The position numbers and the translations under genes are program-made. Shown one piece after another: positions 8,354 through 16,550 of a stretch of 32,586 nucleotides of DNA (the stretch's first letter is position 1; the number at the start of each line of letters is the position of its first letter). Origin of the DNA: Sphingobacterium sp. UBA2700 (GTDB lineage Bacteria; Bacteroidota; Bacteroidia; Sphingobacteriales; Sphingobacteriaceae). The notes beneath the pieces were generated by a model. That model searched no databases. It was not told the DNA's origin and worked only from the letters and a program-made list of their open reading frames with translations. The stretch spans positions 1 to 32,586 of the forward strand of contig DELI01000032.1 of the NCBI GenBank assembly GCA_002354335.1, in the 5' to 3' direction.

Positions 8354-8749
8354 ATGAAAGACAGAGCATACAAAGTTGGACAAATTGTTTGGGCAGACTA
8401 TACGTCGGAACAGGCGGATAGCCTGAAAGAGTTTTATAAAGAAGTTGCCGGATGGAAGGAACATCCCATAAAAATGCAAGATGCGGATGGCGAATATCAC
8501 GATTATGCGATGCTGCGAGAGGATAATGAGGTAGCAGGCGGTATTTGTTATAAACGTGGCGTAAATAGGGATATCCCTTCGCAATGGATTATGTACATCT
8601 ATGCGCCAGATGTCGACGAGCGATTAGACAAGGTGTTGGCATTAGGGGGCAAATTAATCCACTCGAACAAAGGAAAGGATGGTAAGTACAATTTTATTAT
8701 CGTTGAAGACCCCGCGGGTGCTGTATTTGGCATCGGCAGAATGCAATAA
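8354..8749 (+). CDS. VOC family (glyoxalase-like) protein
   Basis: 131-residue vicinal-oxygen-chelate fold protein. The opening GQIVWADYTSEQADSLKEFY and the closing FIIVEDPAGAVFGIGRMQ, with the EDPAG segment typical of glyoxalase/bleomycin-resistance folds, identify it. It resembles the branch containing the mycobacterial Cfp30B-like proteins. Usual metal ligands are not clearly all present, so enzymatic activity is uncertain. Second gene of the plus-strand run between two SRPBCC genes. Confidence 0.85.
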   Translation: MKDRAYKVGQIVWADYTSEQADSLKEFYKEVAGWKEHPIKMQDADGEYHDYAMLREDNEVAGGICYKRGVNRDIPSQWIMYIYAPDVDERLDKVLALGGKLIHSNKGKDGKYNFIIVEDPAGAVFGIGRMQ

Positions 8750-8752
8750 ACT

Positions 8753-9208
8753 ATGAAAACATTATATTTTAAAGAAGTGATTGATGCATCGCCAAGCAAG
8801 GTGCACAATCTGATGCTTTCCAAAAAGAGCTATGAGGAATGGACCAAACCTTTCTCGCCAACATCGACCTTCCAAGGTGATTGGAGCTCAGGATCTAAAA
8901 TATTTTTTGTGTCGACGGAAGAAGATCAAAAAGACATGGGCATGATTGCTCGTGTGGAAACTAACATTCCGGGAGAAATCGTAATCATTCGGCATGTCGG
9001 TATTTTATCGGATAAAGGAGAGCTTTATGAGGGCGAGCATGTTGAGCCCTGGAAGAACTCGCTGGAAATCTATCGCTTCAAAGCGGTAGGCGAGCAAACC
9101 GAGCTTCTATGTTCCCTGGAAGTTGATAGCGATGAACATGAGGAAATGTTTGCCGCGATGTGGCCTAAAGCATTGAAAATATTAAAAGACATTTGCGAAC
9201 GAAGTTAG
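8753..9208 (+). CDS. SRPBCC domain protein
   Basis: 151 residues, SRPBCC/AHSA1-like. It begins TLYFKEVIDASPSKVHNLML, has a central SYEEWTKPF segment as in other family members, and ends in a helix (MFAAMWPKALKILKDICERS). It starts three bases after the VOC stop codon and ends one base before the DUF1801 gene, so translational coupling is likely. Ligand unknown. Confidence 0.84.
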   Translation: MKTLYFKEVIDASPSKVHNLMLSKKSYEEWTKPFSPTSTFQGDWSSGSKIFFVSTEEDQKDMGMIARVETNIPGEIVIIRHVGILSDKGELYEGEHVEPWKNSLEIYRFKAVGEQTELLCSLEVDSDEHEEMFAAMWPKALKILKDICERS

Positions 9209-9209
9209 C

Positions 9210-9638
9210 ATGGCAAAAGTTAAGACAAGTTTTACCGATGAGGATGTCGTGTCGTTCATCGAAAGTGTTGAGAATGAACAAAAAAGAAACGACAGCTATA
9301 CGCTGATTTCGCTGATGGAAAAAGCTACGGGCGAGCGAGCTAAGATGTTTGGTCCTTCGATCGTTGGCTTTGGGCAATATCACTATCAATATGATTCCGG
9401 ACATGAGGGAGACGCACCGCTTTTGGGCTTTTCGCCAAGAAAAGCGGCTATATCTTTATACGTCTATACGGGTGGAAAGCATCAGGACGAGCTATTAACA
9501 TCCTTGGGGAAATATAAAATGGGCAAGGCCTGCATTTATGTCAAGAAGTTGAGCGATATCGATTTGGAAGTACTTGAGGATATGATGAAAGATTCCATTC
9601 AGTTTACCAGTCAAAAATATCAACGCATAAAAAATTAA
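9210..9638 (+). CDS. DUF1801 domain protein
   Basis: 142-residue single-domain protein of the DUF1801 family. Typical pieces are KMFGPSIVGFGQYHYQYDSG, an LLGFSPRKAAISLY segment and GKYKMGKACIYVKKLSDID. The family has no firmly established biochemical activity. It starts one base after the preceding stop codon and closes the four-gene run that begins at 7923. A paralogous DUF1801 domain is fused to YdeI in the divergent gene at 6259-7197. Confidence 0.87.
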   Translation: MAKVKTSFTDEDVVSFIESVENEQKRNDSYTLISLMEKATGERAKMFGPSIVGFGQYHYQYDSGHEGDAPLLGFSPRKAAISLYVYTGGKHQDELLTSLGKYKMGKACIYVKKLSDIDLEVLEDMMKDSIQFTSQKYQRIKN

Positions 9639-9652
9639 TATTGATCTTCCTG

Positions 9653-9688
9653 TTGACATACAGCTGTCATTCGCCACTTCTAAATTTG
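9653..9688 (+). promoter_or_regulatory. Bacteroidota-type promoter for the DUF6157 gene
   Basis: TAAATTTG at 9681-9688 fits the Bacteroidota -7 consensus TAnnTTTG exactly. TTGACA at 9653-9658 lies 22 bases upstream as the -33 element. A start site a few bases downstream would leave a leader of about 25 bases before the ATG at 9720. Confidence 0.5.
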
Positions 9689-9719
9689 AATATGAACACT
9701 AAACTTTAGCCGAATTATT

Positions 9720-10130
9720 ATGCATAGCACGAACTACTATAACAGCTTAATTACCGTAGCAGAGGATTGTAAAGTTGATCAGGGAACCATTCCAAAAGAG
9801 AATCCGGAGAAGCTTACGGTAGCGAATTATCATTTCCAGATGATCAATGAAAATCCTTTAGGATTGGATTCGGACGAGGTCATCTTTAATACGCATGCGA
9901 TTCGGAAGGATATCGTGGCATCGGAACTTGAGAAAGAAAGAGAGGAATTTTTCTCCAAAGGTCAGGCATGCTTGCGCACAAGCCCACTGACAAAAACCTA
10001 TGGTTGGGGCATCTATTTTAATGAAGAAGGAAAAATGAAACTTATTGATTCCGCAAGTGATGAATATCAAAAACTACTTAATGATGAGTCAATTAAGAAA
10101 ATTCCAGCCATGCGAAGTACGAAAAAGTAA
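9720..10130 (+). CDS. DUF6157 family protein
   Basis: 136-residue cytoplasmic protein that I place in the DUF6157 family from its opening (HSTNYYNSLITVAEDC), the LTVANYHFQMI segment and the region YGWGIYFNEEGKMKLI. Function is unknown. It is set apart from the preceding run by 81 bases and has its own promoter candidate, and it is followed by a 141-base gap. Members of this family often occur in similar groups of small SRPBCC and VOC genes, as here, although that is from general memory rather than from a search. Confidence 0.78.
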   Translation: MHSTNYYNSLITVAEDCKVDQGTIPKENPEKLTVANYHFQMINENPLGLDSDEVIFNTHAIRKDIVASELEKEREEFFSKGQACLRTSPLTKTYGWGIYFNEEGKMKLIDSASDEYQKLLNDESIKKIPAMRSTKK

Positions 10131-10153
10131 AAACTTGTCATAAGCCAAGTTGG

Positions 10154-10183
10154 TTTGATTATTTCCTCGCTAACTTAGTATTG
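10154..10183 (+). promoter_or_regulatory. Possible promoter for the SRPBCC gene at 10272
   Basis: TTTG at 10154-10157 and TAGTATTG at 10176-10183 (one mismatch to TAnnTTTG) are separated by 18 bases. The spacing and sequence are close to, but not exactly, the Bacteroidota consensus. Confidence 0.3.
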
Positions 10184-10206
10184 TTAATTGATTCTAAATC
10201 GATAAT

Positions 10207-10248
10207 GAATGCTTAGAGAGCGTCAGAAAGTCTGACAAAAAAGCATTC
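10207..10248 (+). promoter_or_regulatory. Two-tier hairpin in the leader of the SRPBCC gene
   Basis: Outer arms GAATGCTT (10207-10214) and AAGCATTC (10241-10248) enclose inner arms GTCAGA (10222-10227) and TCTGAC (10231-10236). The structure ends 23 bases before the ATG at 10272. Six A residues follow the inner stem rather than T residues, so it is not a plus-strand terminator; a leader structure or protein-binding site is more likely. Confidence 0.4.
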
Positions 10249-10271
10249 ACAATCACATAAACTAATATGCT

Positions 10272-10784
10272 ATGGAAAATTCAAAAGATTATCAATTCCA
10301 TATTGACGAAGCAAATAACAGCTTGCTAATTAAACGAGTATACCCGGCAAAATTAGAGACTGTTTGGCGTGCATTTACTGATGCAAACATACTTGATCAA
10401 TGGTGGGCACCCAAGCCCTGGAAATCGGAAACTAAGTCGCAAGAGTTTAAAGAAGGTGGCAAATGGCTATATGCTATGGTGGGTCCTGAAGGTGAAAAGA
10501 TGTGGTCCCTTGCCGAATATCAACAGATAACGCCTCAGATTAGCTACAAAGTGTTAGATGCGTTTTCGGATGAGAATGGTAATATCAGCAATGAACACCC
10601 TACTTCAACCTGGGAAACGAAGTTTACTGCATTGGGAGATCAAACCGAGGTTAGCAATGTAATAACGTTTAAAAGTACGGAAGATCTACGCGCTATCTTA
10701 GACATGGGCTTTAAAGAAGGGTATGAAATGGGACAACAGAATTTAATAGACTGGTTGGATGAGAATCCCGATACCTCAACTTAA
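10272..10784 (+). CDS. SRPBCC (AHSA1-like) domain protein
   Basis: 170 residues, AHSA1-type SRPBCC fold. The segment LLIKRVYPAKLETVWRAFTD and the following DQWWAPKPWKSET are characteristic of this family (the WWAP motif), and the closing helix carries GFKEGYEMGQQNLIDWLDEN. Relatives include proteins often annotated as activator of Hsp90 ATPase or glutathione S-transferase-related, but their bacterial roles are mostly unknown. It is followed by a VOC gene after 50 bases and preceded by a structured leader. Confidence 0.87.
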   Translation: MENSKDYQFHIDEANNSLLIKRVYPAKLETVWRAFTDANILDQWWAPKPWKSETKSQEFKEGGKWLYAMVGPEGEKMWSLAEYQQITPQISYKVLDAFSDENGNISNEHPTSTWETKFTALGDQTEVSNVITFKSTEDLRAILDMGFKEGYEMGQQNLIDWLDENPDTST

Positions 10785-10834
10785 AAAGAAAAACATCAAT
10801 TAAAACATATTAAAAACACTTAACACGAAAAATT

Positions 10835-11281
10835 ATGGCAAAGATTCATGCTTATTTAAATTTTGATGGCACTTGTAAAGAAGCATTTGATTTCTATTCA
10901 CAGGTATTCAATTCTCCAGTGACAGGAACATATTTTTATGACGATATGCCTACGGAACCTGGTTCGCCAGAGCTTCCGGAGAGCGCAAAAGGAAAAGTAA
11001 TGCATACTTCAATAGCGTTGAACGATGCAACGATGTTGATGGGAGCTGATGTTGTCGAAGGTTTCGGAATGAAACTTAGCAATGGAAATGCGACATATAT
11101 CATGCTTGATGCGAAAGATGCTGATGAAGCAAGAAAGCTTCATGCGGGGCTTGCGCAGGATGCTAAAGTATTAGAGATGGAATTGGGCGAAACATTTTTC
11201 GCGGAGCTTTTTTCTTCCTTCCAGGATAAGTTCGGTATTTGCTGGATGATCCATTTTGAAGGAAATAAGAAAATGGGTTAA
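10835..11281 (+). CDS. VOC family protein, PhnB-like
   Basis: 148-residue protein of the PhnB / '3-demethylubiquinone-9 3-methyltransferase' VOC branch. It opens KIHAYLNFDGTCKEAFDFYS, has a GKVMHTSIALNDATMLMGAD core and ends with DKFGICWMIHFEG, the usual family ending. Despite the family name, these proteins are not established methyltransferases. A strong hairpin with a T-run lies just after the gene at 11300-11334. Confidence 0.9.
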   Translation: MAKIHAYLNFDGTCKEAFDFYSQVFNSPVTGTYFYDDMPTEPGSPELPESAKGKVMHTSIALNDATMLMGADVVEGFGMKLSNGNATYIMLDAKDADEARKLHAGLAQDAKVLEMELGETFFAELFSSFQDKFGICWMIHFEGNKKMG

Positions 11282-11299
11282 TTTCTACGGAATGATAAG

Positions 11300-11334
11300 A
11301 AATGCGATATCGTACAATTTGATATCGCATTTTT
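11300..11334 (+). terminator. Rho-independent terminator after the PhnB-like gene
   Basis: Perfect 12-base arms (11300-11311 and 11321-11332) around a nine-base loop, ending in a run of five T residues. It begins 19 bases after the stop codon. It is close to the next gene (ATG at 11359), so it may act partly as an attenuator. Confidence 0.75.
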
Positions 11335-11358
11335 AATCTTTATTAAATCTAACAGATC

Positions 11359-11730
11359 ATGCAGCAGCCACAATTTCAACCTGGGAAGAATATGGCTATG
11401 AAGGTGCCCTTAGCAAAGTATCATGAAATGGTACATTTTTACCGCGACATCTTGCTTTTAGAGACTGAAGAGGTAGAACTTAACCATCCGCAAGTTGCTA
11501 AAACCTGCAAGGTAAACATTAATGACATGATGCTTTGGATCGATGGCATTGAGGATCTCTCACAAAAAGACCTTTGGTTTGAGCTGGAGACCGATTCGAT
11601 TCAGGCGGCGATGGAATATTTGTCGGCTAATAATGTCGAACAGGATGACAGCTTAGAGCAATTGCCTTCGAATGCGCATTGGATTAAAGACCCTGCAGGA
11701 AACATTATTCTATTGCGACAAAAAGCTTAA
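11359..11730 (+). CDS. VOC family (glyoxalase-like) protein
   Basis: 123-residue small VOC-fold protein. The segment PLAKYHEMVHFYRDILLLET is the first beta-alpha unit, and HWIKDPAGNIILLRQKA is the closing DPAGN-type motif. No export signal. It lies between the terminator at 11300-11334 and the two-domain VOC gene, with 108 bases to the latter. Activity unknown; the full set of glyoxalase metal ligands is not obvious. Confidence 0.84.
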   Translation: MQQPQFQPGKNMAMKVPLAKYHEMVHFYRDILLLETEEVELNHPQVAKTCKVNINDMMLWIDGIEDLSQKDLWFELETDSIQAAMEYLSANNVEQDDSLEQLPSNAHWIKDPAGNIILLRQKA

Positions 11731-11838
11731 GCGATTATAACCCTACCTATTAAAAATAGAAGTAAAACAATTGACACCTTGATTCTCCAAGAAATCATAA
11801 TACTTAATCAATTTTACAGAAAAATTAAAAAGGCGATC

Positions 11839-12669
11839 ATGAAAAATCAGCTAATACCCTCCCTTTGGTTTGACAATAACGCGTTGGAAGCTTTTGAGTT
11901 TTACTCGGAAGTTTTTCCGAACAGTACAGTTTACAAGAACAGCCCTATTGTGGTTGAAGGATCTATTATGGGAGTAGACTTCATCGGAATTAACGGTGGA
12001 CCGCATTTTAAACCCAATAATGCAATTTCCTTTATGCAGGTTCTAGAGGATCGCGAAACGATTGATAGGATTTGGGGACAGCTTAGCAAGGGTGGCACTG
12101 TATTAATGGCACTTGATTCTTACCCTTGGAGCGCGTATTATGGTTGGATAACTGACAAATACGGTATTGGCTGGCAGTTGTACCTGGGAAATTTGGAAGA
12201 TGTAAATGGGCAGGCCGTTATCCCAACGTTGATGTTCTGTGGAGAGCAGCAAGGAAAATGTGCCGATGCCCTGGCGTTTTACAAACATGTTTTCAAAGAT
12301 TTTGAGCAACAGGGCGCTCGCCCCTATCCCGAGGGCGATGTGAAGGGGCAGATTATGCATGCTCAGTTTATTGCCAACGGGTTGACGCTTGCAGCGATGG
12401 ATAGCGGTTATCCGCAAGATTTCACATTTAATGAAGCTGTTTCGATCAGTATTACCTGTAAAGATCAGGAAGAGATCGATTATTATTGGAATGCATTCAC
12501 AAAGGACGGAAAGGAAAGTCAATGTGGATGGTGTAAGGATCCTTTTGGCGTATCATGGCAAATTGTACCTGAAAATATTAGCAAACTATTGGAGGTTAAT
12601 CCAAATGCAGGTGCTGCATTGATGAAAATGAAGAAGATCGTGATCGATGATTTGCTGCATGCGGGGTAA
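11839..12669 (+). CDS. Two-domain VOC protein (tandem PhnB-like domains)
   Basis: 276-residue protein with two VOC domains of the '3-demethylubiquinone-9 3-methyltransferase' type. Domain 1 (about 1-125) begins LIPSLWFDNNALEAFEFYSE and ends DKYGIGWQLYLG; domain 2 (about 135-260) begins IPTLMFCGEQQGKCADALAF and ends KDPFGVSWQIVPENI. I chose the ATG at 11839. An in-frame TTG at 11779 would add 20 residues (ILNQFYRKIKKAI) that do not belong to the domain, whereas the ATG gives the usual start. It ends the plus-strand cluster and is followed by a terminator hairpin. Confidence 0.9.
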   Translation: MKNQLIPSLWFDNNALEAFEFYSEVFPNSTVYKNSPIVVEGSIMGVDFIGINGGPHFKPNNAISFMQVLEDRETIDRIWGQLSKGGTVLMALDSYPWSAYYGWITDKYGIGWQLYLGNLEDVNGQAVIPTLMFCGEQQGKCADALAFYKHVFKDFEQQGARPYPEGDVKGQIMHAQFIANGLTLAAMDSGYPQDFTFNEAVSISITCKDQEEIDYYWNAFTKDGKESQCGWCKDPFGVSWQIVPENISKLLEVNPNAGAALMKMKKIVIDDLLHAG

Positions 12670-12688
12670 AGAAATTCTTTTTATGATT

Positions 12689-12720
12689 AAGCCCATCAAG
12701 CCTAAGCAATTGATGGGCTT
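12689..12720. terminator. Hairpin terminator between convergent genes
   Basis: Perfect 11-base arms (12689-12699 and 12710-12720) around a ten-base loop, followed on the plus strand by TTATTTTC. It ends the VOC gene on the plus strand. It also sits 34 bases past the stop of the minus-strand PKD-like gene, but the minus-strand side lacks a good T-run. Confidence 0.75.
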
Positions 12721-12753
12721 TTATTTTCTGTAAGTGGTTCTTTAGTTATCGAA

Positions 12754-14251
12754 CTAGTACGGGAGATAGCCACATTTAAGATCGACGACTTTATAGGTCA
12801 CCTCTTTTTCGATATTGAGGGGTTGAGCGCCATTAATTCCATAGGTATAAACGGATCCTTTATAAGGTTTGCTAGCATTCGGATTGAATGTTGCGATCAC
12901 AATATGGCTAAATTGTCCGGCCATATTATAATCAAAATTCCAAGCCGTGATATCACCTGTTCCATCGTCCGGAAGCGAGAGCACCTCTTGCACATCGAGT
13001 CCTGAATTTGAGAATCGATATAGCTTCCTGCCTTTGGCAAAATACCAGAATCCGGAACCTGTCCTATACCTAAAACCAACGGCATTTTGCGCTTCAGGAA
13101 CACGCTTTCTGCCTACCAACAAATAACTCTCCGGCATATACCCGTTAGTAGAGTTTGCAGAGTAGTCAAATCGATGAATAGCCAGTTCGTCTCCGTTTTT
13201 TGTTAGCACAAAATTATTTACCCAAGTGACATAATCTTCCACACCACCAAACAACCTCATGGCCTTTGAAGTTACCCTGTATCAAATAACCCAAATCGGT
13301 CTCATAAGAATTCGAGTTTCCATCGGCAGGACTTGCGAACACTCGCAATCGCTCATTTTTATAATCATAGCCCATCAGAAACAACCCACTGAAGCTCATC
13401 TCATTGATATAGTAGTCACCGTCCCGGAAGTCGTAATCCAAGGGGTCATCATACACATCCATTCCAATAACGTTCCTATTTAAGACTCGTACTTTCCCAT
13501 CGATGATTGCTGTTCCACCCGTTCCCTCGAATTTCACTCGTGATGGGTTAAACCCTGAGGGAAGCGGATCGACACTCAAGGGATTATCGCGGCTAAATAA
13601 TAGCGTCGCCAGGCTGCTTTTCGTATCGCCTACGATAATAGGGTATTCGCCTTCCCTGGTGGCAACGGTGATACTGGAGAAGATACCATTTGTGGCTGAT
13701 GTTGCGTAGTGTTCTAATTGTAAATTTAGCGGCTTTTTCCCAAAGACATAGCCATCAAAATTGTTAATATGAAAGAAATGGCTCGTCAGGTCATTTCCTT
13801 TGAAAAACAAATAAGCATTCTCATCAGCATCTTCGGCTAGCAAATAGTATCCGCGTGTTACGCTGGCTGAAAGATTGACCGTGAAATGAATGTTATATGT
13901 AGCGTTGGTATTTTTATCGGTAATAAATAGATTGGACAATAGTGTGCCTGGCTTTACGCCTTCCGTGTTAAAGTCCAGGTCTTTCTCCTGACCAACTGTA
14001 TCCTTTCCAATTACCCAAAGGAAGTCATATTGGTCTTCATTGTCTTTAGAACCGAATACAAGTGGTGATATCTTTAGCGTTTCTCCGACAATGACAGAAA
14101 ATACATTCGACGCCAAAGGCACTCCTGGTCTTAAAAGTACCGAATCTACCTTGTTCAACGATTGATAATCGTAATTCCCTAAATCTTTACTACAGCCGGA
14201 AAAGATTAATAGAAATAAAGTTATAACGATTGATATTTTACTGAATTTCAT
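12754..14251 (-). pseudogene. PKD-like family lipoprotein, broken by a frameshift
   Basis: Outer-membrane lipoprotein at the fourth position of a SusCD operon, matching the PKD-like lipoproteins that usually follow SusC, SusD and DUF4843 genes. The first frame (14251 to 13214) has a lipobox signal (LLIFSGC, Cys20). It reads correctly to ...LGYLIQGNFKG, then runs into an unrelated tail (HEVVWWCGRLCHLGK) and a stop. The second frame continues from the ATG at 13260 (MRLFGGVEDYVTWVNN...) to 12754. Removing one C from the GGCC at 13261-13264 restores ...NFKG-MRLFGG... and a protein of about 498 residues, the expected size. It may be a real mutation or a sequencing error. The gene starts 11 bases after the DUF4843 stop. 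Confidence 0.8.
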
Positions 14252-14262
14252 AGTGTTTGTTA

Positions 14263-15072
14263 TTAAGGTAAAAGGATCCTTGGCAAGGTGGAATCAGCAT
14301 TTGGGTAAATAATATGCTCCTGAAAATAGGTCTTTAGTCTGCTGATATAGAGAAATGTCACTGGATGCATGCCTCTACTTGCATTCTCGGGCATCCTATC
14401 CCAATAATAATATGGCCCTGGGAATTGCACAGGATTATAGAATTCCGGACTAGGGTCTGCGCCCAGATAATAGATTTCCATCCATTTTTGATATACCTCC
14501 TGATAGTAGGGACCGAAGTATCTCGACCATGTTTTCCACCATTTAGGCTCTGTCAACTGATCCGAAACAATAATCTTCATGGATTTATTATACTCATTGC
14601 CGATCTTAAATTCATGATTTTCATGTAGGAGAAGTTTCAGTGCAGAATTGCCTTCGCGCAATGCGGGGTAATTTGTCAATGTAATTTCCAATGATCCATC
14701 GACCTGATTGGCAGGTATAATCCCTCGCCCTAAGCTGACTTTGGATAAGTCAATGGTACTTTCGGATTTTACAATATCGAAAGAAACTTCTCTATCCCGA
14801 TCTTCCGGGATTCCGGCAATCTTTAAGGGAATTGTCAATGTTTTAATGTCGCGCTCCTCTTCCTTTTCCAGAGCAAATGAATAAGAGAGCGAATCCATAT
14901 AAAGCTCTTCTTTGAAGCCGAGGTTAGTATTCTTCAGAGAGAAATAGACGTAGGCGTCATCCGCATTGAATCTGACGAAGTCAGCGTTTTCCTTGCAAGA
15001 CTGCAACAACAGCAGGAAAACAACGAATATGACCTGCTTAATGTGTTTATTTAAATTTTTCATTACAGTCAT
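14263..15072 (-). CDS. DUF4843 domain lipoprotein
   Basis: About 269 residues; surface or periplasmic lipoprotein of the DUF4843 family, usually found directly after SusD genes. It has a basic N-terminus, a hydrophobic stretch and a lipobox (LLLLQSC). The body contains the family segment ADDAYVYFSLKNT and, near the end, WWKTWSRYFGPYYQEVYQKW. Two ATGs are possible: 15072 (two bases after the SusD stop) or 15063, which begins with the more usual lysine-rich signal MKNLNKHIKQ. I keep the longer form but the shorter one is equally likely. Presumably an accessory of the SusCD complex; its ligand role is unknown. Confidence 0.87.
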   Translation of the reverse strand: MTVMKNLNKHIKQVIFVVFLLLLQSCKENADFVRFNADDAYVYFSLKNTNLGFKEELYMDSLSYSFALEKEEERDIKTLTIPLKIAGIPEDRDREVSFDIVKSESTIDLSKVSLGRGIIPANQVDGSLEITLTNYPALREGNSALKLLLHENHEFKIGNEYNKSMKIIVSDQLTEPKWWKTWSRYFGPYYQEVYQKWMEIYYLGADPSPEFYNPVQFPGPYYYWDRMPENASRGMHPVTFLYISRLKTYFQEHIIYPNADSTLPRILLP

Positions 15073-15074
15073 TT

Positions 15075-16532
15075 TTAATTGCTTTTATTAAAAGTTTCCT
15101 CATCTAACGGTACAGGCAATTTGAAAATATTAAGCGATGGAGCAACTTCACCCGATGGTTTATAGATCGAATGAAACATGCGTTTATAGAAAGTGAACAG
15201 GAATCCTTCCCCGATAAACTCTCTACGCACTTCATCGATATAAATATTCAATAGCTTAGCGCTATTATCATAAGTAATTGCCGATAAGCCACGCTTCGCA
15301 CGGAGTTCGTTTAACAACTGCACGCTCAGTGCAGGATTGACTTCCAGATTAGCTTCTATAGTCATGAAATAGAGTTCAGGCAGACTGATCAACTTCAGTT
15401 CATTTCTTCTGACAGATGCGTTGGAAATAGCATCTGGATTTAAAAACTTACTGAATGCGCCAGAGATTTTCCATTGTATCAGGCGGTAATCTGAAGATGC
15501 TCCCGACCCCTTCGTATATAAGTTTTGGAGAAATCCTGCATATGCGGGAATCAGCGTTCTGCCAGTGCCGAAGTATGGAAGATTGCTTGTATGGCTCTCA
15601 TTTTTGATAATTGCAAACAAGTTCTCTTTACTAAAGCGGATGTCTTTATCCGACACCGTATTATTCACATCCTTCTCCGTCATCAGCGCGATATCAATCT
15701 TCGGGTTTGCCTTCAGCTCATCAATCAGTAATTTAGCGGTCTCTCCTGCTTTTAAATTATCGCCTTTCAGCTCATACAATCGTGCGAGCATTGCACGAAC
15801 CGCATAAATGTTAGAACGCGCACCACGATAGTTTAATAAGTAGGAATAGTTTAAGGATGAGCTGTTCGAATTACCATTGCCAACACGACCAATTTCCTTC
15901 ATTGGATCCTCGGCTAACAGGTCTATTGCTTCGAGCAGATCCTTCTCAGCCTGTTCGAAAAACGTTGCTGTATTTAAAAATGGTTGAGGTTTCTTGCTCG
16001 ATGTTGTATAGTAAGGAACCGCTTTCGAGTTAATGCCTTCCACTTTTACCACGGGCCCAAACCATTTGAAAACCTCTAAGTGAAGAAACGCACGAAGTCC
16101 GAGTAATTCGCCTCTAACTAGATTCTTTTCTTTACCTCCCTTTAGATTATCCAAGTAATCGAACATAATATTTACCTGATGGATAGACTTGTAAAGTTCC
16201 GCCCAAATATTGTTGATGCGATTTTGAACGCCCTGCTCAGCAAAATCATAATTCGAAACGTAATAGTTACTATTCGATGAATTGCTGATTTGCCAATAAC
16301 CCGCTAAGGCGTCCGCAAAGTTATACTTCAATTCTGCTCCATACAGATTACTCGTCGTCATCGAGTTGTAGACTCCGGCCAACCCCGACTCGAAGCCCTT
16401 CAGATCTTTAAAGGCATCATCTGCATAAACGTTATCTTCCGGCGTTACATCCAACCACTTGGAACATGACCCAAATGCAAGCGCAAATACAGAAAACAGC
16501 AGAGTAATGAGTTTTATATTAATATTTTTCAT
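15075..16532 (-). CDS. SusD/RagB family nutrient-binding lipoprotein
   Basis: 485-residue SusD-like outer-membrane lipoprotein, which forms the lid that captures substrate and passes it to the SusC channel. The signal peptide ends in a lipobox (ALAFGSC, Cys23), followed by SKWLDVTPEDNVYADDAF, the typical SusD start. The helical TPR-like body includes the conserved segments GLAGVYNSM, LRAFLHLEVFKWFGPV and ELYFMTIEANLEV. The C-terminal region RREFIGEGFLFTFYKR is also typical. It follows SusC by 18 bases. The substrate is not evident, because no glycoside hydrolase, sulfatase or protease is encoded next to it in the window. Confidence 0.95.
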   Translation of the reverse strand: MKNINIKLITLLFSVFALAFGSCSKWLDVTPEDNVYADDAFKDLKGFESGLAGVYNSMTTSNLYGAELKYNFADALAGYWQISNSSNSNYYVSNYDFAEQGVQNRINNIWAELYKSIHQVNIMFDYLDNLKGGKEKNLVRGELLGLRAFLHLEVFKWFGPVVKVEGINSKAVPYYTTSSKKPQPFLNTATFFEQAEKDLLEAIDLLAEDPMKEIGRVGNGNSNSSSLNYSYLLNYRGARSNIYAVRAMLARLYELKGDNLKAGETAKLLIDELKANPKIDIALMTEKDVNNTVSDKDIRFSKENLFAIIKNESHTSNLPYFGTGRTLIPAYAGFLQNLYTKGSGASSDYRLIQWKISGAFSKFLNPDAISNASVRRNELKLISLPELYFMTIEANLEVNPALSVQLLNELRAKRGLSAITYDNSAKLLNIYIDEVRREFIGEGFLFTFYKRMFHSIYKPSGEVAPSLNIFKLPVPLDEETFNKSN

Positions 16533-16550
16533 CTTCTTAAAGGGTAAAAG

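Noticed and set aside
11779..11838. TTG start adding 20 residues to the two-domain VOC protein
   Set aside because: The ATG at 11839 lies directly before the conserved domain; the added residues are not domain-like.
13214..13260. Two separate, overlapping genes at the frameshift
   Set aside because: Together the two frames make one protein of expected length, and the second lacks a signal peptide of its own.
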